Origin: Scatosoma sp045614565
Lineage (GTDB): Bacteria > Bacillota > Clostridia > Christensenellales > Borkfalkiaceae
Length of the DNA: 64,000 nt
Direction of reading: 5' to 3'
Assembly (NCBI GenBank): GCA_045614565.1
Contig: JAZLDG010000101.1
Coordinates: 62,001-126,000, forward strand
Below the pieces are notes generated by a model. The model had not been told where the DNA came from. It saw only the letters and a program-made list of their open reading frames with translations, and did not search any database. A program made the translations under genes and the position numbers. Positions 16,509 to 24,691 of the stretch are shown here, one piece after another; within the stretch, counting starts at the first letter, position 1, and each line of letters starts with the position of its first letter.

Positions 16509-18404
16509 ATGTCGATAAATATTTATTTCAATCCGTTAGACACTGCTTGTAAAAGTACGATCGGCGCGATTAAACAAGGGGAAACGCTAACCTTAAACTT
16601 GTTTTTATTAAAAGATTTGCATAAAAACGGACAAGAAATCGTTTCAAATCTCTTAAAAGCGCCCAACAAAGACGAATGCCGTCAGCCTAATCAAAAGGCA
16701 TTTTTACTCTTAAATCGCGATGGCGAAGCAGCCGATCGGTTTGTAATGACGAAAACGGAATACGGCTGGACGATAACTTTTACCGTTTCCGAAATCGGGT
16801 TATATTACTATACCTTTTCCATCGAAAACGAAGGCTTCGTTTCCTGCGGCTATCAACAAATAGGGCAAATAACGCATCACCCGCAAGGATTTTTGTTAAT
16901 CGTATACGATACCGACTATCAAACGCCCGAATGGTTCAAAGGCGGCGTAATGTATCAAATTTTCCCCGATCGTTTTTATAAACAAGGAACTATGCCAGAC
17001 ATAAAAGGGCGCATATCCAGAAAATGGGGCGAAGATCCGTATTATCAGCCGAATATTTACGGAAAAGTCTTAAATAACGACTTTTTCGGCGGTAATTTTA
17101 AGGGAATTGAAGCAAAATTGCCGTATTTAAGGGATTTAGGCGTAACCGTTATCTATCTCAATCCCGTATTTGAAGCGGCTTCCAACCATCGCTACGATAC
17201 TTCCGATTATATGAAAATCGATCCCGTTTTAGGAACGGAAGAAGATTTTTCAAGTTTGGTAAAAACGGCGGAAAAACACGGTATTCGTATTATTTTAGAC
17301 GGTGTTTTCAATCATACGGGCGACGATAGCGTGTATTTTAATAAATACGGGCATTATCCGACCGTTGGCGCGTATCAATCCAAGGATTCGCCGTATTATT
17401 CTTGGTATAATTTTTCGGAATTTCCCGAACGCTACGAAAGCTGGTGGGGAATTGATATTTTACCGCAGGTCAACGAAAATTCTAAGGAATATCAAGAATT
17501 TATCTTTGGTGAGAAGGGCGTTTTGAAAAAATGGCTCAAATTCGGCATCGGCGGTTACCGTTTAGACGTTGCGGACGAATTACCCGATTTTTTCTTAAAA
17601 AGTTTAAGAAAATCGGTCAAAGAGAGCAACGAAAACGCGGTAATTATCGGCGAAGTTTGGGAAGACGCAGCCACGAAAATCGCGTATTCTCAGCGTAGAG
17701 AGTATTTACACGGACGCGAGCTTGACAGCGTTATGAATTATCCGCTCAAAGAAGCTATAATCGGTTATATACAATCGGGAAATGCAGCCAATTTATTAAA
17801 TACCGTGCGAATTTTACTTGATCATTACCCAAAAAGTACCGTTGATTGCTTAATGAATATTTTAGGTACACACGATACCGCGCGTATTTTAACCGTTTTA
17901 GGCGGTATTTATTGCCATAATAAAGATGAAATGGCGCAAAAAAGCGCCTATTTAAGCGAAACTGCCAAGAAAAAAGCCATTGAGAAATTGAAAATGGCAG
18001 CAGTATTGCAATACACTTTGCCTGGTATTCCTTGTATTTATTACGGTGACGAAAACGGGCAAGAAGGTCATATAGATCCGTTTTGCCGTCGTTGTTTCGA
18101 TTGGGACAAACCAAACACCGATCTTCAAAGATTTTATATTCGCTTAGGCGAAATTAGAAATCATAACCGTAATATTTTCCAAGACGGAATTTTTCAAGAA
18201 ATACACGTGGAAGACGGATTATTTATCTATAAACGCGAAAAAGAAAACGAACGTATTTATATTTACGTCAATAATTCTTCAAAACGTTATATAATAAATT
18301 TACCCGAAACAATGACGGAAATTATAAACGATCGAGTATTTGAAAAACAAATAGAAATCAAACCTTATGAATACGGTGTATTGCAAAAATCAAAAACAAA
18401 TTAA
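16509..18404 (+). CDS. GH13 alpha-glycosidase, neopullulanase/maltodextrin-hydrolase type
   Basis: A 631-residue alpha-amylase-family enzyme. The N-terminal region (about 1-130) looks like the starch-binding domain of cyclomaltodextrinase and neopullulanase. The catalytic barrel starts at WFKGGVMYQIFPDRF near residue 140. The four conserved regions are present: DGVFNHTG, GGYRLDVADELP (nucleophile), IGEVWED (acid/base) and LGTHDTARIL. It has no signal peptide, so it probably acts on internal glycogen or imported maltodextrins. It is the last gene of the glycogen operon. Pullulanase-type activity cannot be excluded. Confidence 0.9.
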   Translation: MSINIYFNPLDTACKSTIGAIKQGETLTLNLFLLKDLHKNGQEIVSNLLKAPNKDECRQPNQKAFLLLNRDGEAADRFVMTKTEYGWTITFTVSEIGLYYYTFSIENEGFVSCGYQQIGQITHHPQGFLLIVYDTDYQTPEWFKGGVMYQIFPDRFYKQGTMPDIKGRISRKWGEDPYYQPNIYGKVLNNDFFGGNFKGIEAKLPYLRDLGVTVIYLNPVFEAASNHRYDTSDYMKIDPVLGTEEDFSSLVKTAEKHGIRIILDGVFNHTGDDSVYFNKYGHYPTVGAYQSKDSPYYSWYNFSEFPERYESWWGIDILPQVNENSKEYQEFIFGEKGVLKKWLKFGIGGYRLDVADELPDFFLKSLRKSVKESNENAVIIGEVWEDAATKIAYSQRREYLHGRELDSVMNYPLKEAIIGYIQSGNAANLLNTVRILLDHYPKSTVDCLMNILGTHDTARILTVLGGIYCHNKDEMAQKSAYLSETAKKKAIEKLKMAAVLQYTLPGIPCIYYGDENGQEGHIDPFCRRCFDWDKPNTDLQRFYIRLGEIRNHNRNIFQDGIFQEIHVEDGLFIYKREKENERIYIYVNNSSKRYIINLPETMTEIINDRVFEKQIEIKPYEYGVLQKSKTN

Positions 18405-18519
18405 AAAACGCAAAAATACTCTATTTTTGGCACATCTTAACTCTATGTTTTCGTAAAAGCTGCATTTTACGAATAGTTATCTATGTTCTCTCTTTCATAA
18501 AACTATCTATATCTTCTAG

Positions 18520-18569
18520 AAAACACGCTGTGAAATCCCTTTTCTTTTAGGATTTTCTCCGTGTTTTTA
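18520..18569 (+). terminator. Intrinsic terminator of the glycogen operon
   Basis: Two-part stem: AAAACACG with CGTGTTTT outside and AAATCC with GGATTT inside, ending in TTTTTAAT. Confidence 0.7.
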
Positions 18570-18642
18570 ATATTCGTTTCTATTGATAATTTTCCTATTC
18601 TATATAAACTTTTCGGGAAAACAAAAAAATGCCTTTATTTGA

Positions 18643-18671
18643 TTGACAAATCCCCTTTTTTAGCTTACAAT
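18643..18671 (+). promoter_or_regulatory. Promoter of the Xer-like recombinase gene
   Basis: TTGACA (18643-18648) and TACAAT (18666-18671) with 17-bp spacing. The start of transcription falls at about 18678, the first base of the predicted ATG, so the mRNA would be leaderless. Confidence 0.7.
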
Positions 18672-18677
18672 AAAGAT

Positions 18678-19742
18678 ATGAAAAAAGATAACTATTATGT
18701 CAAACGTAATATTCAAGACCTTGATAAAATAGCCCAACTTTTAGAAGAACTCCCTTCTTTTTGCGAAGACTATTTTATAGGTATAGAATCAAGAACAAGC
18801 TGTCAAACGCGCTTAAAATACGCGTACGATTTACGTATTTTTTTTGATTTTTTATGTAAAAAGCGGTATAAAAATTTTACTATTACCGAATTATCGCTGG
18901 AACATTTGGAAGCCGTTACTCATAACGACATTGAATTGTTCGTCAGCTATTTATCCCACTATCGTTTCAACGATAAGTATTTATCTTGCGACGAACGGGC
19001 AAAATCACGCAAGCTTTCAGCTGTTCGCGCATTATTCAAATACTTCTTTAATAAAGGCTTAATCAACGTTAATAATGCAGCGAAAGTTCCTACACCAAAG
19101 CTGCACGATAAAGAAATTATCCGTTTAGATGCCGAAGAAGTCTCCGATTTGATTAACGTTGCGGAATCAGGCAACGGATTATCCCGTCACGCCGTCGGGT
19201 ATCATAATAAAACAAAAATACGCGATACGGCGATATTAACCCTATTTTTAGGCACGGGAATCCGTATCAGCGAACTTGTCGGCTTGGATAACGAAAGCTT
19301 TGATTTTAATGAAAACTCCTTTCTCGTTACCCGAAAAGGCGGAAATCAAGCGATTTTATTCTTTTCAAACGAAGTGAAATACGCTCTGCAAGAATACATA
19401 GCCGAAAAATCGAACGACGCAAAAGTCCCCGAAACGGAACACGCCTTTTTCCTGTCTATGCAATATAAGCGTATTAACGTAAGAACGGTTGAATTGTTGG
19501 TGAAAAAATACAGTAAAATTATTTCTCCACTTAAAAAGATTACCCCTCACAAGCTTCGCAGTACGTATGGTACGAGATTATACAACGAAACGGGAGATAT
19601 TTATATCGTTGCCGACGTTTTAGGACACCGCGATGTCAACACGACCAAACGGCATTACGCAGCTATCACGGAAGAAAACCGCCGCAAGGTTGCCAACGCA
19701 GTTAAATTACGCCGCGACGACGATTTTCCTGAAAAAGAGTAA
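18678..19742 (+). CDS. Tyrosine recombinase, XerC/XerD-like
   Basis: Site-specific recombinase of 354 residues, likely for chromosome dimer resolution. It has an N-terminal SAM-like core-binding domain (about 20-115) and a catalytic domain with Arg in TGIRISELVGLD near 195, Lys in TRKGG near 218, HKLRSTYGTRLY near 291, HRD in VLGHRDVNTTKRHY, and the Tyr nucleophile near 326. The ATG at 18678 was chosen because the family domain starts just after it and the promoter abuts it; an in-frame ATG at 18561 lies inside the previous terminator. One nucleotide separates it from hflX. It is not near any att-like site. Confidence 0.85.
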   Translation: MKKDNYYVKRNIQDLDKIAQLLEELPSFCEDYFIGIESRTSCQTRLKYAYDLRIFFDFLCKKRYKNFTITELSLEHLEAVTHNDIELFVSYLSHYRFNDKYLSCDERAKSRKLSAVRALFKYFFNKGLINVNNAAKVPTPKLHDKEIIRLDAEEVSDLINVAESGNGLSRHAVGYHNKTKIRDTAILTLFLGTGIRISELVGLDNESFDFNENSFLVTRKGGNQAILFFSNEVKYALQEYIAEKSNDAKVPETEHAFFLSMQYKRINVRTVELLVKKYSKIISPLKKITPHKLRSTYGTRLYNETGDIYIVADVLGHRDVNTTKRHYAAITEENRRKVANAVKLRRDDDFPEKE

Positions 19743-19743
19743 A

Positions 19744-20985
19744 ATGCAAAACAATCTTCAAAAAGAACTTGAAAAAATTTATATTATTCAGCCGATTACG
19801 CGAGATAACGCGGATAAATACCGCACTTTGCAAGCCGAAGCCGTGGCTTTGATCGAAAGCGCGGGCGCGGCTTACGCAGGTACGATTTACCAAAACGTAC
19901 ACGAAATCAATCCCGCTACCTATATAGGCGCGGGAAAATTGTTAGAATTACAAGAACGGTTATACGGTTTAGACGAAATTACCGTACTTTTTAACGGCAA
20001 CCTATCCCCTTCTCAAACACTGAATATTTCCACCGCGCTTAATGATCGCAAAGTCATCGATAGAACGACGCTTATTTTGGATATTTTCGCGAAAAATGCA
20101 AAATCCAGCGAAGGCAAAGTACAAGTCGAACTCGCGCAGTTAAAATATTTATATCCGCGCTTAAAAGGCAAAGGCGCGGTGTTATCCCGTTTGGGTGGCG
20201 GCGTTGGTACGCGCGGCCCGGGCGAAACGCAGTTGGAAACGGACCGTCGATACATTCGCGGTCGTTTGCAATATTTAGAAAATCGCTTAAAGGAAATGGA
20301 AAAACGCCGTTCGTTACAAACGGCGCGACGCAAAAAATCGGACGTGAAAACGATTGCTTTGGTCGGTTACACGAACACGGGAAAATCCACTCTATTAAAA
20401 ACGCTTACGGGCGCAGACACGTACGTGAAAAACGAACTGTTTGCAACGCTTGATCCCACCGCCCGTAAACTGACGATTGACGGCGTAGAATTTTTATTAG
20501 TCGATACGGTAGGATTTTTGCAAGACCTTCCGCACAATCTCATCGAAGCCTTCAAATCTACCTTAGAGAGCGCGTTGCATTGCGATTTAGCTTTAATCGT
20601 TTGCGACGCCACGGGCGAATTCGATATGCAAACGCAAACAACATTACAAACGCTTCAAGAGCTTCACTTTTCGTCTCCCTATTTGTTGGTGATGAATAAA
20701 AGTGAAACTCTTGACGATTTATCCGTGTTACCTTATGAGAGTATCCCCGTTTCTGCCAAAGAAAATTTAGGGCTCGAACGCTTAAAACGCGAAATCTTAA
20801 ACGCTTTTAAGGAAGATTTTCTTTTTTACGAGCTATTTGTTCCTTATGAAAAATCTAACGAATACGCGTCCATTAAACGTTATCTTACCGAACGTAGAAG
20901 CGAATTCACCGATGAAGGACAAAAAATCGAAGTCGTCGTTCCTGCAAAATACGCAAATAAATGTAAACCCTTTATCGTTTCATAA
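19744..20985 (+). CDS. hflX: Ribosome-associated GTPase HflX
   Basis: GTPase that binds and splits stalled or stressed 70S ribosomes. It has an N-terminal HflX domain, the glycine-rich linker GGVGTRGPGETQLETDRR near 155-172, a coiled coil, then the G domain with P-loop GYTNTGKSTLL near 203, G3 DTVGF near 250 and NKSE near 319. The ATG at 19744 follows the recombinase stop by one nucleotide, with the ribosome site inside that gene, so translation is coupled. An upstream in-frame ATG (19633) would lie within the recombinase gene and is unlikely. Confidence 0.93.
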   Translation: MQNNLQKELEKIYIIQPITRDNADKYRTLQAEAVALIESAGAAYAGTIYQNVHEINPATYIGAGKLLELQERLYGLDEITVLFNGNLSPSQTLNISTALNDRKVIDRTTLILDIFAKNAKSSEGKVQVELAQLKYLYPRLKGKGAVLSRLGGGVGTRGPGETQLETDRRYIRGRLQYLENRLKEMEKRRSLQTARRKKSDVKTIALVGYTNTGKSTLLKTLTGADTYVKNELFATLDPTARKLTIDGVEFLLVDTVGFLQDLPHNLIEAFKSTLESALHCDLALIVCDATGEFDMQTQTTLQTLQELHFSSPYLLVMNKSETLDDLSVLPYESIPVSAKENLGLERLKREILNAFKEDFLFYELFVPYEKSNEYASIKRYLTERRSEFTDEGQKIEVVVPAKYANKCKPFIVS

Positions 20986-20988
20986 AGA

Positions 20989-21015
20989 AAACGGAAGCGT
21001 TCGCTTCCGTTTTTT
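20989..21015. terminator. Bidirectional terminator after hflX
   Basis: Stem AAACGGAAGCG with its complement and minimal loop, then T6. It touches the stop codon of the convergent Cys-rich gene. Confidence 0.8.
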
Positions 21016-21205
21016 ACTTTTCTTCGTATTCTTCGGGATTCATATAAATTTTATCAATTTTTATGGACGCCACGTCGGGCATTTCAATGCATTTCCCGCA
21101 ATTATCGCATACCTTCGTAGGATCTAAATCGCACGTTTCACACTCTAAGCACCCGATACATTCTCTATCGTACAACACACATTCCGTTCTTCCCGTTTGT
21201 TTCAT
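21014..21205 (-). CDS. Small Cys-rich, possible iron-sulfur or zinc protein (63 aa)
   Basis: Seven cysteines are packed in about 30 residues: CIGCLECETC, then CDNCGKC. The spacing recalls a compact ferredoxin or zinc-knuckle protein, but I do not recognise the family. Start chosen at the ATG at 21205, which has AGGAG 8 nt upstream; a GTG seven codons earlier would put that ribosome site inside the gene. It lies alone between convergent hflX and divergent lexA. Confidence 0.7.
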   Translation of the reverse strand: MKQTGRTECVLYDRECIGCLECETCDLDPTKVCDNCGKCIEMPDVASIKIDKIYMNPEEYEEK

Positions 21206-21273
21206 AATACTGTCTCCTATCTTCACTATTATATATTATACCAAATTTTTTTGAAAAATCAACCATTTTATAT

Positions 21274-21312
21274 AAACATTTGTTTGCTTTTTTGAAAAAA
21301 GTATGTTATAAT
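21274..21312 (+). promoter_or_regulatory. lexA promoter with candidate LexA operator
   Basis: TTGCTT (21284-21289) and TATAAT (21307-21312) at 17-bp spacing. The palindrome AAACATTTGTTT (21274-21285) overlaps the -35 box. It resembles the Gram-positive SOS box (CGAACATATGTTCG) with the outer GC pairs changed, so autoregulation by LexA is plausible. Confidence 0.55.
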
Positions 21313-21344
21313 GATCGTAACGAAAGAAAAAAGGAGCTGTTTTT

Positions 21345-21947
21345 ATGGTAAATGAAGAAAAATTGATTAAAGTTATGGATTATATCCGAAAATTTACCGA
21401 AGAAAACGGCTATACGCCGTCCGTACGTGAAATCGGTAAAGAATGTGGCATTAAGTCCACTGCGACCGTGCATAGCTATATTGAAAAATTGCAAAACAAA
21501 GGCTATTTGAATAAAACGGACAACAAGAAACGTGCGGTAACGATCGGCAAAGGCTCGGGCGTGAACGTGCCCTTGCTCGGTGTGGTCACCGCAGGTCAGC
21601 CTATTTTTGCCTATGAAAATTACGAAGATTATTATACCTTTCCCGTTGGCGAATTCCGTGGCGACGATTTGTTTATGCTGCGCGTGCAAGGTACTTCTAT
21701 GATCGACGCGGGTATTATGGACGGAGATAAAATTATCGTTCGTAGACAGCAAACGGCTGAAAACGGCGAAATCGTGGTCGCTCTCGTCAACGAAGACGAA
21801 GCGGCGACGGTAAAACGTTTTTATCGCCGTGAAGGAAAAATCGTTTTACACCCCGAAAATTCGGCGTTATCCGATTTTATTTACGAGCCTTCACAAGTTT
21901 CCGTTTTAGGAAAAGTCGTCGGTTTAATGCGTAATTACCGTGCTTAA
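21345..21947 (+). CDS. lexA: SOS repressor LexA
   Basis: Represses DNA-damage genes and cleaves itself when RecA is activated. An N-terminal winged helix-turn-helix (about 1-65; YTPSVREIGKECGI) is followed by an S24 peptidase domain with the Ala-Gly cleavage site in VVTAGQP near residue 83, catalytic Ser in GTSMID near 118, and catalytic Lys in ATVKRF near 156. At 200 residues it has family length. AAGGAG precedes the ATG. It is monocistronic, convergent with rluB. Confidence 0.95.
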   Translation: MVNEEKLIKVMDYIRKFTEENGYTPSVREIGKECGIKSTATVHSYIEKLQNKGYLNKTDNKKRAVTIGKGSGVNVPLLGVVTAGQPIFAYENYEDYYTFPVGEFRGDDLFMLRVQGTSMIDAGIMDGDKIIVRRQQTAENGEIVVALVNEDEAATVKRFYRREGKIVLHPENSALSDFIYEPSQVSVLGKVVGLMRNYRA

Positions 21948-21962
21948 AAGTAAAATAAAGTT

Positions 21963-21997
21963 ATCCCGCATTTGCGTTTGCAAATGCGGGATTTTTT
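21963..21997. terminator. Bidirectional terminator between lexA and rluB
   Basis: Stem ATCCCGCATTTGC with its complement GCAAATGCGGGAT, then TTTTTT. Confidence 0.85.
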
Positions 21998-22700
21998 ACA
22001 TACCTTTTAGATAAAAAATTTCTTCTTCCGTTAAGGGACGCATTTCACCGCGGTCAAGTCCCGTAAGTTTTAATTTACCGATGCTTACCCGTTTCAAAAA
22101 TTCCACCGTTCTGCCGATTGCTTCAAACATACGGCGTACTTGCCGATTTCGTCCTTCGGTAATGGTGATATGCACTTTCGTATACGCTTTATTCGTTTCC
22201 ACGATATGCGCTTTGCATTTCTTCGTCATCACGCCGTCTAATTCAATCCCTGAACGAATACGGTTCAAATCTTTCTCCGTCATCGTTCCCGCAATTCTCG
22301 CCATATACGTTTTGGGAACTTCGTTCGTCGGGTGCGTTAAACGGAACGCAAGATCGCCGTCGTTCGTCAAAAGCAATAACCCTTCGGTATCGTAGTCTAA
22401 TCTTCCAACAGGAAAAATTCGTCCGACGTTTTCGGGAAGATAATCCATGACCGTTTTTCTACCGCGATCATCCGAAACGGTACAAACTACGCCTTTGGGC
22501 TTGTTCATAATATAATATTTTTCCACCTTTTCGTCACGGGAAAGCGGTTGCTCGTCTACGAGCACCACGTCCGTTTCTTCTACGTTTGCGCCCAGCGTAG
22601 CGATTTCACCGTTAATTTTTACCCTACCCGCCGCAATCATTTCATCGGCGTGCCGTCTGCTTGCTATCCCTTTTTCCGCTAAAAATTTGTTAATTCTCAT
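21996..22700 (-). CDS. rluB: Pseudouridine synthase RluB-type (23S rRNA)
   Basis: Modifies uridine in 23S rRNA. The N-terminal S4 RNA-binding domain (about 1-60; MRINKFLAEKGIASRR) is followed by the RsuA/RluB catalytic domain with Asp in GRLDYDTEGLLLLTND near residue 102 and the C-terminal GRNRQVRRMFEAIG motif near 190. It is the last gene of the scpA-scpB-DUF2953-ytfJ-dac-rluB run, an order familiar from Clostridia and related to the B. subtilis ypu region. Confidence 0.92.
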   Translation of the reverse strand: MRINKFLAEKGIASRRHADEMIAAGRVKINGEIATLGANVEETDVVLVDEQPLSRDEKVEKYYIMNKPKGVVCTVSDDRGRKTVMDYLPENVGRIFPVGRLDYDTEGLLLLTNDGDLAFRLTHPTNEVPKTYMARIAGTMTEKDLNRIRSGIELDGVMTKKCKAHIVETNKAYTKVHITITEGRNRQVRRMFEAIGRTVEFLKRVSIGKLKLTGLDRGEMRPLTEEEIFYLKGM

Positions 22701-22729
22701 TCGTTGCCTTCTTCTTATGATATTTACCC

Positions 22730-23755
22730 TTATAGTTTATATAAATTTCCCGAAAAAAGCAACCGTTTTGAAAGATATATTTCAAATTGCGCGACGATTT
22801 CTTTATTTTTACGAAATAACGGCGGCGTCGTGCGTATTTCAAGCCATTCTTTTTCCGCATCCAAAAGCGGATAATAATAGTCCTTTCTCGCTATGCCTTT
22901 TGTATTTTCAAAGCTTAATACTTCGTCTTTATCCAACACTTTGGTATTCGTATACGCTGCAAACGCGTCGTCTAACAACGTAGCCGAGCGTTCATAAGTC
23001 GTTGGACAATTCAAAACCACGCAAACGAGCGTCATTCCCTTTCTTTCCGCCGCGGAAACCAAACACCGTCCGGCTTCCTTGGTATAGCCCGTTTTTACGC
23101 CTACGCCGCCTTCGATTAAACTCAACGTTTTATTTTTATTGTGCCATTGACGGGGCGGGTAATATTTCGTAGATACGATGGTTTTGAACGTTTCATTTTG
23201 CATTGCGTAACAAGTTATCAGCCCCAAATCCCGCGCCGTCGTGTAATGGTTGCGACTCGGTAAGCCGTGCGGGTTTACAAAATTTCCGCATAAAGCCCCC
23301 GCTTTTTGCGCCGTTTCATTCATTTTGGCGGCAAAAGCGGGTATAGTTTTACAACAATGCAATGCAAGCGCAGTTGCGCAATCGTTACCTGATCGCAGCA
23401 TCAGCCCGTAAAGCAATTCTTCTACGGTATAAATATCCCCCGCTTTCAAATACACGGACGAGCCTTCTACGCCCACCGCTTCCGTCGGTATAACGACCTT
23501 TTCATTTAAGTCGCTGCACGTTTCCAAAACTGTAATACAAGTGAGTATTTTCGTCGTACTCGCCATAGGTAAACGAATATCCCCGCGCGACTCGAAAAGC
23601 ACACGGCGGCTGTTTACTTCTATTACGCATTCACCCTTGGCTGGTACACCCGTTTCCGCGGAAACGTCCGTTTGCTTGCTCGCGGGAATAAAACATAAAA
23701 AGAAAAGCGTACAAAATACGGATAGTATCCGTAAAATCGTATATTTTTTCCACAT
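22730..23755 (-). CDS. D-alanyl-D-alanine carboxypeptidase, S11 family (DacB/DacF type)
   Basis: Trims the terminal D-Ala from peptidoglycan stem peptides. An N-terminal signal segment (about 7-25) is followed by the three active-site motifs: SxxK as STTK near 67-70, SGN near 122, and KTG in GVGVKTGYT near 221. The position between ytfJ and rluB matches sporulation-associated dac genes, so a role in spore cortex modification is likely. It overlaps or abuts ytfJ closely. A second, more divergent S11 protein is encoded at 28453-29679. Confidence 0.9.
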   Translation of the reverse strand: MWKKYTILRILSVFCTLFFLCFIPASKQTDVSAETGVPAKGECVIEVNSRRVLFESRGDIRLPMASTTKILTCITVLETCSDLNEKVVIPTEAVGVEGSSVYLKAGDIYTVEELLYGLMLRSGNDCATALALHCCKTIPAFAAKMNETAQKAGALCGNFVNPHGLPSRNHYTTARDLGLITCYAMQNETFKTIVSTKYYPPRQWHNKNKTLSLIEGGVGVKTGYTKEAGRCLVSAAERKGMTLVCVVLNCPTTYERSATLLDDAFAAYTNTKVLDKDEVLSFENTKGIARKDYYYPLLDAEKEWLEIRTTPPLFRKNKEIVAQFEIYLSKRLLFSGNLYKL

Positions 23756-23757
23756 CT

Positions 23758-24129
23758 TTAATCCTTGACCATAACTTCGTGGATAATTTCACCCGCGCGT
23801 TCAATTAAATTATCAATCGGCTCGTCGGTAATTCTTAAAATACGGCAACTTTTCCCGTCGTCAATTAAAAATCCCATAGGCTTCATACTGATTACTGCGC
23901 CGCTCCCGCCTGCAAACGGCATCGCGTCGATTTCTTTGACGACTTTGACGTCACCGTATTCGCCACCCCCCGACAAATTTCCCATCGTGACTTTGGAAAA
24001 GGGTATGACTTGAAAGCCGCTTGCGGTAATAATCGGTTTACCGACGACGGTATTCACGTCTACAAGCGTATCGAGATTTTCAGCGGAAGCATCGATTAAA
24101 TTGTGGATTTTTTGGTTTTTTTCTGCCAT
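23758..24129 (-). CDS. ytfJ: GerW/YtfJ family sporulation protein
   Basis: A 123-residue protein with the family core: VGKPIITASGFQVIPFSKV (about 30-48) then GGGEYG and PFAGGSGAVISMKPMGF. In Bacillus YtfJ (GerW) is made in the forespore and needed for normal germination; the biochemical activity is unknown. It overlaps the end of the DUF2953 gene by 34 bp and is followed two nucleotides later by dac, so all three are probably co-transcribed. Confidence 0.88.
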   Translation of the reverse strand: MAEKNQKIHNLIDASAENLDTLVDVNTVVGKPIITASGFQVIPFSKVTMGNLSGGGEYGDVKVVKEIDAMPFAGGSGAVISMKPMGFLIDDGKSCRILRITDEPIDNLIERAGEIIHEVMVKD

Positions 24130-24650
24130 AAGATTTGTATTTTCTCCTTACAAAATTTAATAAATTCAACGAGTAACATAAACAAATTAAAATACACGGC
24201 AACGTGCATAGAAACGCGTAATTCATCCCCGTCCGTAAGCCATAGATTGTTTTCTATCTTTTCTTTATCGCCGCCTAATACGAAGAAATACACACGTAAA
24301 ATCACTTGCGCTATGGAAACGGGAAGTAAATATTCCGCGCCCGTTTCCGTCGTTAAAGTAAACGCAATCAAGCGGAAGCTTTTTACGAAGGAAAAACGTT
24401 TTCGTTCGCTTTCAATTTCCGTATACGGCAATAAAATTGCTTTTTTGGGGGAAACGTGCAAGGCAAGACCGCCTTTATACGTTCCGATATACCCGCCAAG
24501 CAATTTGAATCGTTTATAAACGAAAAAAGCAAATCCAAATTTTCTACGGTTCATATCATAATGCAAATCCGCGTCCAAGACAATCGGCACGAAGAGCAAA
24601 AACAACGTCGAAAGCAACGCTAACGAAAGGTAAAAAAACAACCTGCTCAT
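24096..24650 (-). CDS. DUF2953 family membrane-anchored protein (YtfI-like)
   Basis: A 184-residue protein with an N-terminal hydrophobic segment (about 4-24) and a DUF2953-type domain; its usual genetic partner is ytfJ, which follows and overlaps it. The function is unknown, probably sporulation-related from context. Its ATG forms the first bases of the 3' arm of the scpB terminator hairpin and the first codons (MSRLFF) are read from the stem and T-run. No clear ribosome site is visible, and the next in-frame ATG is about 33 codons in, after the membrane segment. Confidence 0.75.
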   Translation of the reverse strand: MSRLFFYLSLALLSTLFLLFVPIVLDADLHYDMNRRKFGFAFFVYKRFKLLGGYIGTYKGGLALHVSPKKAILLPYTEIESERKRFSFVKSFRLIAFTLTTETGAEYLLPVSIAQVILRVYFFVLGGDKEKIENNLWLTDGDELRVSMHVAVYFNLFMLLVEFIKFCKEKIQILWQKKTKKSTI

Positions 24651-24670
24651 AACATCAATATGAGCAGGTT
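24634..24670 (-). terminator. scpB terminator overlapping the next start codon
   Basis: On the minus strand AACCTGCTCAT (24670-24660), a 9-nt loop, ATGAGCAGGTT (24650-24640), then GTTTTTTT. The 11-bp stem is perfect. The ATG of the DUF2953 gene is the first three bases of the 3' arm. Confidence 0.75.
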
Positions 24671-24691
24671 CTTCATAAACTATGTAGTTGC

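Noticed and set aside
18678..19742. Xer-like recombinase as the integrase of the tRNA-Trp units
   Set aside because: It is 42 kb away, coupled to hflX, has no att-like sequence nearby and looks like a core chromosomal recombinase.
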